Below are positions 1-5,459 of a DNA stretch of 5,861 bases, one piece after another (within the stretch, counting starts at the first letter, position 1; each line of letters starts with the position of its first letter). Below the pieces are notes generated by a model, which saw only the letters and a program-made list of their open reading frames with translations, was not told the origin of the DNA and did not search any database. The position numbers were made by a program, and so were the translations under genes. The stretch comes from Sulfurimonas sp. Lineage in GTDB: Bacteria > Campylobacterota > Campylobacteria > Campylobacterales > Sulfurimonadaceae. The stretch is taken from NCBI GenBank assembly GCA_027066935.1, contig JAMOMX010000426.1:1-5861 (forward strand), written 5' to 3'.

Positions 1-52
1 AATATGATAAGCAATATGTTAGGAAAAAAATGCATAATGTATTTATATTAAG

Positions 53-58
53 TATAAT
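53..58 (+). promoter_or_regulatory. possible -10 box upstream of the small gene at 144
   Basis: TATAAT is found at 53-58 in a very AT-rich stretch. No TTGACA-like -35 box and no TG extension accompany it, so it could be chance. If used, transcription would start near 65 and leave a leader of about 80 nt before the ATG at 144. The rest of 1-143 shows no convincing gene. Two short open frames run in from the left edge and stop at 49-51 and 75-77, and either could be the tail of a gene lying outside the window. Confidence 0.25.
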
Positions 59-143
59 AATAAAGTTGAAAGTATAGATTGTTATATATAGAGCTACTAA
101 TGCAACAAAAAAAATTAATATAACAAAAAATGAAAGAAATTTT

Positions 144-332
144 ATGATTAATCAAAAAGAAAAAATATTTAAACTAATAGATGATAAAAAAGAAGCAATG
201 ATTTCTTATAGCATAAAAAACTCTAAAGACCATATAGAATTAGTAAGTACAGACATAGCTATGCTTCAAAATTATATAGATGGTAAAATATTCTTAAGTT
301 TAAATGAAATTGACACGGCTGTTTCATGCTAA
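144..332 (+). CDS. small unknown protein, C-terminus altered by element insertion
   Basis: A 62-residue ORF of unknown function begins with ATG at 144, preceded by a weak GAAAG ribosome site at 132-136. The protein is hydrophilic and lysine-rich, looks largely helical, and has no signal peptide or membrane segment. Its last five residues (TAVSC) and stop codon are encoded by the left inverted repeat of the inserted element. Deleting the element and one copy of the 10-bp duplication restores a frame ending EIDDLLDN, stop at 481-483, which is also 62 residues long. The ancestral stop is followed without any gap by the in-frame ORF at 484, so this may have been the N-terminal part of one longer protein. 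I do not recognise the family. Whether the altered protein still works cannot be told from sequence. Confidence 0.6.
   Translation: MINQKEKIFKLIDDKKEAMISYSIKNSKDHIELVSTDIAMLQNYIDGKIFLSLNEIDTAVSC
304..313 (+). repeat. target-site duplication, left copy
   Basis: ATGAAATTGA directly abuts the left end of the inserted element and recurs exactly at 455-464 on the other side. The match stops at both ends (A303 versus G454, C314 versus T465), so the duplication is 10 bp. This is the expected footprint of a staggered-cut transposition event. Confidence 0.9.
314..332 (+). repeat. left terminal inverted repeat
   Basis: CACGGCTGTTTCATGCTAA is the left end of the 141-bp element. It pairs with the right end over 19 positions with one mismatch at position 15. 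It also supplies the last five codons and the TAA stop of the interrupted gene. Confidence 0.88.
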
Positions 333-345
333 GCTTATTAGTTCA

Positions 346-419
346 GTCATTCTCAGCTTGACTGGGAATCTAATATAAAATGCAGTAAAAACTAGACCTT
401 GAATCGAGTTCAAGGTGAC
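346..419. repeat. REP-like double-hairpin repeat nested in the element
   Basis: The stretch begins with GTCA and ends with TGAC, and each half folds into a hairpin. The left half pairs ATTCTCAG (349-356) with CTGGGAAT (362-369) around a 5-nt loop, including one G-T pair. The right half pairs ACCTTGAA (396-403) with TTCAAGGT (409-416) around TCGAG. Read inward from either end, both halves are 27 nt with shared ends (GTCA...TCTA) but diverged stems that keep their pairing. This resembles the widespread GTCATTCCC...GGGAAT class of intergenic palindromes, of which Neisseria dRS3 is one example. That resemblance is from memory and was not searched. Confidence 0.65.
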
Positions 420-435
420 GAAGCAGAAAAACTTG

Positions 436-454
436 TTAGTATGAAACAGCCGTG
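436..454 (-). repeat. right terminal inverted repeat
   Basis: TTAGTATGAAACAGCCGTG is the reverse complement of the left end apart from one base. Its outer edge at 454 directly abuts the second copy of the target duplication. Confidence 0.88.
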
Positions 455-464
455 ATGAAATTGA
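455..464 (+). repeat. target-site duplication, right copy
   Basis: ATGAAATTGA is identical to 304-313. Joining the sequence before 314 to the sequence after 464 gives an uninterrupted reading frame ending in DLLDN, which supports a recent insertion into a formerly continuous ORF. Confidence 0.9.
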
Positions 465-483
465 TGATTTACTTGACAACTAA

Positions 484-1218
484 GTGCAATATCGCATTTG
501 CTTAAATATGTTTTTGCCTGAAAAAATTTTAATCGCGAGAGCAGTTAAGATTGATGACTCTAAAAAATATCCAATATATAATGATATTTGTAGAATTTCT
601 TATATACCCTTGCATTTATCGAAATTAGCTTCACTTGGCAGATTTAATAAAAATAATCAATCGATGTATTATGGATGTATTTTTGAAAATGATGATTCAC
701 TAAATGTTCCTTTTCATGAAATAAATGTTGAAATTGAAGATTATGTTAATTTGTTAATTTCTGAACTTAAAGAAGATGTTAAAGTTATATTTATAGGAAT
801 GTTTTCTTACTTTAAAGAGGATAAATTACCATTTTTTTTACATCCTTTTTTGAAAGAAGTTTACAACTATTATACAAAAACGCATGATAAAAAAATATTA
901 AATGCGATAGAAACTGTTGATGATTTTTTTAAAAAAGTTACAACTTTAGATGGAAATGATAGAGTTTATAATGTTACATCTATTCTTGGAAATATTTATC
1001 TTAATGGAGATGGAGATGCAGATGGGTTTATTTATCCATCTGTTAAAGTTAATGAAACACCAAACATTGTTTTAAAACCAAATACAATAGATAAAAAGGT
1101 TAATCATATAGAAGTTAAAATATCGTTAGCTAAAAATAATGAAGAAACTAAAATGATGGACAATCAGGAGTTGAACAATGGTAAAGTAGTTAATTGTAAA
1201 ATATCATGGAATTACTAA
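484..1218 (+). CDS. RES-domain-like protein (tentative), possibly an N-truncated gene remnant
   Basis: An ORF of up to 244 codons. The first usable codon is GTG at 484, directly after an in-frame TAA, and no Shine-Dalgarno sequence precedes it. ATG at 511 is an alternative start, also without a ribosome site. Several features recall RES-domain proteins: an early arginine in ARAVKI (residue 19), ISYIPL (38-43), LGRFN (51-55) followed by MYYG (61-64), and late GFIYPSVK (181-188) with IVLKP (195-199). RES proteins include NAD-consuming toxins named after conserved Arg, Glu and Ser residues. Here Arg19 and Ser186 could fill two of those roles, while the Glu is uncertain. No Xre-type antitoxin is present next to it. 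The upstream 62-codon ORF, once restored, lies in the same frame with only the TAA between, so the true protein may have been about 307 residues. No terminator in this orientation follows. Confidence 0.55.
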   Translation: MQYRICLNMFLPEKILIARAVKIDDSKKYPIYNDICRISYIPLHLSKLASLGRFNKNNQSMYYGCIFENDDSLNVPFHEINVEIEDYVNLLISELKEDVKVIFIGMFSYFKEDKLPFFLHPFLKEVYNYYTKTHDKKILNAIETVDDFFKKVTTLDGNDRVYNVTSILGNIYLNGDGDADGFIYPSVKVNETPNIVLKPNTIDKKVNHIEVKISLAKNNEETKMMDNQELNNGKVVNCKISWNY

Positions 1219-1307
1219 ACAGTAAACTACAAAAAATGAATGTTAGATATAAAGTTGTAAATGATAATAAGGTTTATGCTAAGTTTGTATTAAGCAAAAA
1301 AATTGAC

Positions 1308-1340
1308 AAAAAAAAAGGTTAAGACCGAAGCCTTAACCTT
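1308..1340 (-). terminator. intrinsic terminator with UUCG tetraloop
   Basis: On the minus strand, AAGGTTAAGGC pairs with GTCTTAACCTT around a TTCG loop, giving 11 pairs including one G-T, followed by nine Ts (complement of 1308-1316; the last stem pair overlaps the T run). On the plus strand the hairpin is followed by CCAACCC, not Ts, so it works in the minus direction. It would end both the candidate small RNA and the ovoA-to-yhbP operon transcript. Confidence 0.9.
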
Positions 1341-1399
1341 CCAACCCAACTCAAAGCTAGTTAATTACTCCAACTTCTTAAGGTTACATTTTGTACATC
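1308..1399 (-). ncRNA. candidate small RNA, about 90 nt, with own promoter and terminator
   Basis: A complete small transcription unit on the minus strand. A strong extended -10 promoter predicts a start near 1399, and a UUCG-capped intrinsic terminator ends it at about 1308. The RNA contains no credible coding frame. Its 5' end can form a small UACA/UGUA hairpin. The middle is rich in G and U and carries three GUUGG motifs (complements of 1370-1374, 1346-1350 and 1341-1345), two of them followed by A to give UUGGA. This G/U-rich stretch could be a pairing region for C-rich targets. A UAACCUU near the 5' end (complement of 1380-1386) can also pair with the 5' arm of the terminator. The family is not recognised. 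Alternatively, the region is just the 3' untranslated end of the yhbP-like operon transcript, with the promoter match due to chance. Confidence 0.55.
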
Positions 1400-1405
1400 A
1401 AAAAG

Positions 1406-1434
1406 ATTATATCATATTTTAATCTCTTCGCCAA
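1406..1434 (-). promoter_or_regulatory. sigma-70 promoter for the candidate small RNA
   Basis: Minus-strand TATAAT (1406-1411) is a consensus -10 box and is preceded by TGA (1412-1414), the extended -10 motif. At a spacing of exactly 17 bp lies TTGGCG (1429-1434), matching four of six -35 positions. The -35 box lies inside the last codons of the yhbP-like gene. The predicted start is G at about 1399. Confidence 0.6.
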
Positions 1435-1838
1435 ATAAGTTTTTTACCAAAACCTAAAGTATTATCAGTCATTTTAAAATAATTAACTTTTATTTTCCAT
1501 AATTTTGGTTTCATAACCCTAGCATGTGGAAATGCTTTAAAATATAGTTTTAAATACTTTTCATCATCTACAAATTCAAATATACCTCTAAACTGTAACC
1601 CTTGTATTTTAACAATTGTCTTAGTTTCTAAAACAACAGCTCCTGCAACTTTATTGTTAATTAATATATTTTGTATATGGGTAGTATCATTGCTACTTGC
1701 AACTATAAATGTTTGTGTGTGCCTATCATAAGCATAAAAAAGATTACATACACTTAACTCTTTTTCGTTGGAAGTAGCTAAGCTAAGTACATGGTGTTTA
1801 TCTAAAAAAGATTCACATTTCTTTAGGTTTTCTTGCAT
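1419..1838 (-). CDS. YhbP/UPF0306-family protein (split-barrel, PNPOx-like fold)
   Basis: A 139-residue protein of the YhbP family, whose E. coli member has nearly the same length. The strongest marker is the C-terminal TDNTLGFGKKLIW (124-136), almost identical in YhbP. The HHVLSLAT start (15-22), the NLFYAYD strand (32-38) and the GLQFRG segment (80-85) also match. The family is related to pyridoxamine-phosphate-oxidase-like flavin-binding split barrels, but no reaction has been established for it, so a flavin-linked redox role is only inference. The protein has no signal peptide and should be cytoplasmic. Its ATG overlaps the stop of the preceding gene by one base (TAATG), so translation is probably coupled. 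It is the last gene of the ovothiol operon, ending 79 bp before the terminator hairpin, and its 3' end contains the -35 box of the candidate small RNA. Confidence 0.88.
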   Translation of the reverse strand: MQENLKKCESFLDKHHVLSLATSNEKELSVCNLFYAYDRHTQTFIVASSNDTTHIQNILINNKVAGAVVLETKTIVKIQGLQFRGIFEFVDDEKYLKLYFKAFPHARVMKPKLWKIKVNYFKMTDNTLGFGKKLIWRRD

Positions 1839-2065
1839 TATATAACTTTAAAAAGATAGCTCTCTAAACCCTCAGCATCAATAATATCTCTTTTTTCTAA
1901 CATCATTTTTGCTGTATCGTCATTGTTTAAAGTGTTATATATCTCAAAAGCATTAAACATATTGTAATAACTTTTTAGAAAATCTACTAAAGTAATAAAA
2001 TTATCATCCTTTTTTACACTATGTGCCCGAAACTCTTTAAATTCTTTCCAATCTATATTTATCAT
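1838..2065 (-). CDS. 75-aa unknown protein in the ovothiol operon
   Basis: A 75-residue protein I do not recognise. It starts at ATG (2063-2065), four bases after the ovoB stop. An AGGA ribosome-binding sequence lies across the end of ovoB, and the stop codon overlaps the next start by one base. This packing argues for a real, co-translated gene. The protein is rich in charged and aromatic residues (for example DFLKSYYNMFNAFEIYN at 28-44), contains no cysteine and no membrane segment, and looks like a small helical cytoplasmic domain. It carries no metal- or nucleotide-binding motif that I can see. Its position between ovoB and the yhbP-like gene suggests a link to ovothiol metabolism or to its downstream neighbour, but no function can be given. 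Confidence 0.7.
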   Translation of the reverse strand: MINIDWKEFKEFRAHSVKKDDNFITLVDFLKSYYNMFNAFEIYNTLNNDDTAKMMLEKRDIIDAEGLESYLFKVI

Positions 2066-2069
2066 ATTT

Positions 2070-3260
2070 TTATTTCCTATTTTTTAATGCAGATTCAAGA
2101 CGCAAAATTATTTGTGACATTTTAACAGACGACACTGCAAAATTCAAGCGCATAAAGCCACTCCCTTCTCTACCAAAGCTTAAACCAGCATTTAGTCCTA
2201 ACTTTGCCTCTTTTACAAAAAAATCTCGAAGTTTTTTATTGCTAAGGTTCATCCCTCTACAATCAAGCCATGCTAAATACGTAGCTTCAATAGGAGTGAT
2301 TTTTATATCATTTTGAAATTTTAAACATACATCTTTTAATAATAAATAATTTTTATACAGATGAGTTTTTAATTCATCTAACCATAAGTTTCCATTTGTA
2401 TATGCCGCTTCAAATGCAACATGACTTAGAGTTGCGCCCTCTGCGAAATGAACCTGCTTATAAACTTTAGAAAACTTCTTCTTTAAATCTTCATTTTCAA
2501 TTATAACACTACTCATTGCAAAACCAGCCATATTAAATGTTTTACCAACACCAATTGCCGTTATTGTAATGTTTTTTGCTTCTTCACTTAATGTAGCAAA
2601 AGGTATATGTTTGTTAGGGGAGTAAACTAAATCAGAATGTATCTCATCTGAAAATACTACTATTTTGTTTTGTAAACACACTTCTAAAATTTCTTCTAAT
2701 TCCTCCCTCTTCCATACTCGTCCAACAGGATTATGAGGTGAGCATAATAATAATAGTTTTGTATCTTTATCTATCTTTGATTTTAAATCATCTATATCAA
2801 ATCTATATGAACCATCATCTTCAAGTTTAAGTGAATTTTTAATTAATTTTCTCTCATTATTGATAACACTATAAAAAAAAGGTGGATATACTGGTGTTTG
2901 TACTATAACTTTTTGCCCAACTTCACTAAAAGCATTTATAGCTACACCCATAGATGCTACAACAGAGTGTGAATAAAATAGATCTTCAATTTTATACTTA
3001 AATCCATGATGATTTTTCATCCAATTTAGTTGAGCTTGCCAAACAGAATTTGGAACCTCTTCATATCCAATTATTGGATGTTTTAATCTTTGTTTAACTG
3101 CATCTAACACGAAATCAGGAGTATCTATATCCATATCAGCTACCCACACAGGCATAACATCTTGTGTGTTAAATAATCTCTCTCTTAGAGTATATTTTTC
3201 TGCATTTGTATCCTCTCTACAAACAGATTCACTAAAATTGTAATTTATTTTTTCTTCCAT
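2070..3260 (-). CDS. ovoB: PLP-dependent C-S lyase, probable ovothiol sulfoxide lyase OvoB
   Basis: A 396-residue fold-type I PLP enzyme of the MalY/PatB group, normal full length. It should cleave the 5-histidylcysteine sulfoxide made by OvoA to 5-thiohistidine, the second step of ovothiol synthesis. Visible landmarks are VWVADMD (38-44), PVYPPF (123-128) with the ring-stacking Tyr125, SPHNPVGR (174-181) with Asn177, SDEIHSDL (204-211) with Asp205 binding the pyridine nitrogen, the Schiff-base lysine K240 in GVGKTFNMAG, and Arg371 in MRLNFA for the substrate carboxylate. Usual MalY relatives have SxSKTFN and a PGVV motif; here GVGK and HSVVASMG stand in their place, so it may form its own subgroup. 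Its start overlaps the end of ovoA by 16 nt, with AGAGG seven bases ahead. Assignment as OvoB rather than a general cystathionine lyase rests on this coupling to ovoA. Confidence 0.88.
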   Translation of the reverse strand: MEEKINYNFSESVCREDTNAEKYTLRERLFNTQDVMPVWVADMDIDTPDFVLDAVKQRLKHPIIGYEEVPNSVWQAQLNWMKNHHGFKYKIEDLFYSHSVVASMGVAINAFSEVGQKVIVQTPVYPPFFYSVINNERKLIKNSLKLEDDGSYRFDIDDLKSKIDKDTKLLLLCSPHNPVGRVWKREELEEILEVCLQNKIVVFSDEIHSDLVYSPNKHIPFATLSEEAKNITITAIGVGKTFNMAGFAMSSVIIENEDLKKKFSKVYKQVHFAEGATLSHVAFEAAYTNGNLWLDELKTHLYKNYLLLKDVCLKFQNDIKITPIEATYLAWLDCRGMNLSNKKLRDFFVKEAKLGLNAGLSFGREGSGFMRLNFAVSSVKMSQIILRLESALKNRK

Positions 3261-5344
3261 ACACTTACCTCTGAAATTGTGTGTTGATACTTTCTTGCAC
3301 TCTCTTTTATAACAAAAGGCAAATCTTGAATGTTTAATAATTCAAATTTTTTATTAAGTATCTCTTTTAAAGTATCTATAGTTTTTATATCTTTATTGTT
3401 TTTATCTTTGTAGCCACCTAGCCATAACTCTTTTTTTGTTGAATTTTCTTGCCAAGTGTATGGGGATGTTAAAATCAAAACACCATCTTCATTTAGTCTT
3501 TCTTCTATAGTGTCTAAAAACAGTCTTGGATTATAAAGTCTATCAATAAGATTTGTAGCCATAATTAAATCATATGATTTAAAATTTGGTTTTAAGTTAC
3601 ATGCATCGCCCTGCCAAAAAGAGATTTTATTTTTTAAGTTTTCATAACCTAATTCCTCTATAGTAACTTTTTTATTTATGACAAGCTCACCCTCCTCTTT
3701 TGAATGAAAAGCCACAAAACCATCATCTCTTAATTTAGAGCCAACTTGGATAAATCTTACAGAAAAATCTATCCCCTCAACTTGATCAAAACTTCTTGCT
3801 AATTCAAATGAAGCTCGACCAGTTGCACATCCAAGATCTAGGGCTTTTGTTTTATTTATGGTAAATTTTGCAGCTATTTTTGCACACTCTATTGCAAAAT
3901 TTTTAACACCAAAATATTCATCACCATACTGAAATTCACAATACTGTGAAACTAATTCATCACTTTCATATATATCTTTTTCTTTTATATTATTTGTATT
4001 TGAGAGCACATACCTAAAACCTGCGAACTGAGGAAAATGCTTTCTAAAAGCATAGCGTGAATGTTTCATAATAAGGTTACCGCTACTTGCCCATGATGAA
4101 CCAAGTATAAGTGAATGTTTATCATCAAATGTTGGAGTTGAAAAATCATCATAAGCTGGGTGTACCTCAAATCCATCAAAACCAAAGATATAAGTTCTGC
4201 TCCACTGCCAAACATTTCCTACAACATCATATATTCCATTAAAACTAAACTCATTTACAGGGCAGGCACTACTAAAGTGATAAAAATTAAGATTTGCCCT
4301 ACTCTCATGAAATTCTGGCAAATCTTGTAGATCTGCATGGTTATATATAGCTCTATACTCTATCTCACTTGGAAGTGAATATATAACACCATCTTTTTTA
4401 CTCTTATATCTACAAAATGCTTCAGCCTCAAGTGCATTTACATCAACTGGCCAATTTAGTGGCATATCTATCAATTTTGTTAGAGTTCTATACTTATATT
4501 CATCATTTTCTTTTACCCAAAAAGTTGGATACTTAGACTTACTTTGTTTTAAAAAATTTATGCCCTCTTCATCCCAATACTCATAGTTTTCATAAGCTCC
4601 ACTTTTTACAAATTCCATAAATTCGCCATTGCTAACAAGAAATTTTGAAGTTTGAAACTCATCTATATTCTCTTTATAGTTGCCATATTCATTATCCCAA
4701 CCATAAAGATTATGAGATCTGCTTTTTCCTAATTGTATAGTTTGTGACTTAATCTCTTTTAGCTCATTTATAGGTGCATCTCCTGAATGGGCACAAGTGC
4801 TAAACTCAGGCACCTCTTTTATATACTTTAATGGCATCTGTCTATGCAAAACTAAAGATGTCTCTATATGAATTCTTTCATGTTCAATTCCCATAAGTAT
4901 TATCCACATTGCTGAGTCTTGTGTTATTGGAAGAGTCATTGGCAAACTCATAATTAAATCTTCAACCATCTCTCTTACTTTATCTCTATACTCTCTAACT
5001 TCATCTACCCTCGGCCAAGAATAATTAGAAGAATTAACATCATCCCAAGCCATCTCATCTACACCAACAGCAAAAATAGATTCAAAACCTGCATCAACTC
5101 TTTTATCTATTATTTTCATATTTATTAGTTTATTTACAAAAAAGGTAGCAGTATGACCAAAATAAAATATCATCGGATGACGACTCAATTCTGATTTTTT
5201 ATAAAAAACTTCATCCTCTTTTAAAAGTTCAAAAACTTTTTCATATAGTGTATATGTATTGTGAAAATACTCTTTTATCTCTAATCGTTTTTTATATATA
5301 TCATTGCCATCAAGTGTAACTGGGTATATACTTAGCTTACTCAC
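3245..5344 (-). CDS. ovoA: 5-histidylcysteine sulfoxide synthase / 5-thiohistidine methyltransferase OvoA
   Basis: A full-length 699-residue OvoA. Its non-haem iron centre uses O2 to join cysteine to C5 of histidine as a sulfoxide; its methyltransferase domain later methylates 5-thiohistidine to ovothiol A. Order of domains: DinB-like N-terminal part with H64 (FGHT) and the HxxxHxE iron site H155-H159-E161; formylglycine-generating-enzyme-like domain (about 205-445) with GNVWQW (376-381), GSSWAS (415-420) and FAGFRY (440-445); SAM methyltransferase (about 465-699) with LDLGCATGR (502-510), EGID (523-526) and TSPYTW (626-631), ending with the OvoA-typical WLGG and PFVIKESARKYQ. The methyltransferase domain and HxxxHxE motif separate it from the ergothioneine enzyme EgtB. 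The start is GTG at 5342-5344 with AAAGG six bases ahead. It is the first gene of the operon and overlaps ovoB by 16 nt. Cytoplasmic. Confidence 0.96.
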   Translation of the reverse strand: MSKLSIYPVTLDGNDIYKKRLEIKEYFHNTYTLYEKVFELLKEDEVFYKKSELSRHPMIFYFGHTATFFVNKLINMKIIDKRVDAGFESIFAVGVDEMAWDDVNSSNYSWPRVDEVREYRDKVREMVEDLIMSLPMTLPITQDSAMWIILMGIEHERIHIETSLVLHRQMPLKYIKEVPEFSTCAHSGDAPINELKEIKSQTIQLGKSRSHNLYGWDNEYGNYKENIDEFQTSKFLVSNGEFMEFVKSGAYENYEYWDEEGINFLKQSKSKYPTFWVKENDEYKYRTLTKLIDMPLNWPVDVNALEAEAFCRYKSKKDGVIYSLPSEIEYRAIYNHADLQDLPEFHESRANLNFYHFSSACPVNEFSFNGIYDVVGNVWQWSRTYIFGFDGFEVHPAYDDFSTPTFDDKHSLILGSSWASSGNLIMKHSRYAFRKHFPQFAGFRYVLSNTNNIKEKDIYESDELVSQYCEFQYGDEYFGVKNFAIECAKIAAKFTINKTKALDLGCATGRASFELARSFDQVEGIDFSVRFIQVGSKLRDDGFVAFHSKEEGELVINKKVTIEELGYENLKNKISFWQGDACNLKPNFKSYDLIMATNLIDRLYNPRLFLDTIEERLNEDGVLILTSPYTWQENSTKKELWLGGYKDKNNKDIKTIDTLKEILNKKFELLNIQDLPFVIKESARKYQHTISEVSVWKKK
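3268..3272 (-). promoter_or_regulatory. ribosome-binding site of ovoB inside ovoA
   Basis: AGAGG on the minus strand lies seven bases ahead of the ovoB ATG and within the last codons of ovoA. It supports the start at 3260 and thus the 16-nt overlap, which points to coupled translation of the two pathway enzymes. Confidence 0.75.
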
Positions 5345-5350
5345 AAATAA

Positions 5351-5355
5351 CCTTT
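5351..5355 (-). promoter_or_regulatory. ribosome-binding site deciding the GTG start of ovoA
   Basis: AAAGG on the minus strand is separated by six bases from GTG at 5342-5344. No ATG gives a comparable start, so this site fixes the rare start codon. Confidence 0.75.
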
Positions 5356-5371
5356 ATATTTTAATTGTTCT

Positions 5372-5380
5372 ATTGTATCA
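5372..5380 (-). promoter_or_regulatory. extended -10 promoter for the ovothiol operon
   Basis: Minus-strand TGATACAAT combines a TG extension with a five-of-six match to TATAAT. Transcription would start near 5365, leaving a leader of about 20 nt that holds the AAAGG site. No -35 box is seen at 17 bp, as is common in Campylobacterota promoters. A second minus-strand TATAAT occurs at 5435-5440 and could be an alternative. A short palindrome AAAG-AGCA-CTTT at 5381-5392 lies just upstream of the -10 box, but no regulator can be assigned to it. Confidence 0.5.
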
Positions 5381-5448
5381 AAAGAGCACTTTAAAATATA
5401 TGTAGAACTTCTTAAAAAAATATTTCTTTTATTAATTATAAATTTAGC

Positions 5449-5454
5449 TATAAT
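5449..5454 (+). promoter_or_regulatory. -10 box next to the pgeF start (possible leaderless mRNA)
   Basis: TATAAT ends only five bases before the ATG at 5460. A start six or seven bases downstream of the box would fall on the first or second base of the start codon, and no Shine-Dalgarno sequence precedes the ATG. Together with TATAAT on the other strand at 5435-5440 it forms an inverted pair (AATTATA, 8 bp, TATAATT), which may be a product of AT-richness. Confidence 0.45.
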
Positions 5455-5459
5455 TTTTT

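Larger units (their letters stand above)
314..454. mobile_element. 141-bp MITE-like non-autonomous element
   Basis: The element is bounded by 19-bp terminal inverted repeats with one mismatch: CACGGCTGTTTCATGCTAA at 314-332, and the complement of CACGGCTGTTTCATACTAA at 436-454. A perfect 10-bp direct repeat flanks it. It is too short to encode a transposase and has no ORF of note, so it would have to be moved by a transposase from a related insertion sequence elsewhere in the genome. Ends starting with CA and a duplication of about 8-10 bp would be compatible with families such as ISAs1, but that is only a suggestion. Inside lies a REP-like pair of hairpins at 346-419. The element interrupts the 3' end of the gene that starts at 144 and separates it from the ORF at 484. 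Confidence 0.88.

Noticed and set aside
1..77. Short open frames entering from the left edge as the end of an upstream gene
   Set aside because: Two frames are open for 16 and 25 codons, and neither tail has recognisable content; this is expected by chance.
130..147. Five-codon ORF (MKEIL) overlapping the start at 144 as a leader peptide
   Set aside because: It is very short, has no regulatory structure around it, and is easily explained by AT-rich chance.
374..379. TATAAA inside the element as an outward promoter for the ORF at 484
   Set aside because: No -35 box or TG extension supports it, and the distance of about 100 bp through a hairpin makes it unconvincing.
1206..1322. 38-codon plus-strand ORF (starts MELLNSK, ends KKIDKKKG) overlapping the end of the RES-like ORF
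   Set aside because: It has no ribosome site, low-complexity lysine-rich content in AT-rich DNA, and its stop lies inside the terminator hairpin. It could be a frameshifted tail of the upstream ORF, but nothing confirms that.
1315..1340. The hairpin as a plus-strand terminator for the RES-like ORF
   Set aside because: In the plus direction it is followed by CCAACCC and not by a T run, so it only fits the minus direction.
3245..5344. EgtB (ergothioneine pathway) as identity of the 699-aa protein
   Set aside because: The C-terminal SAM methyltransferase domain, the HxxxHxE motif and the adjacent PLP lyase with no egtD fit OvoA instead.
5434..5455. Inverted repeat AATTATA-N8-TATAATT as a Fur/PerR-type operator
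   Set aside because: It consists only of A and T in an AT-rich promoter and is equally explained by two back-to-back -10 boxes.
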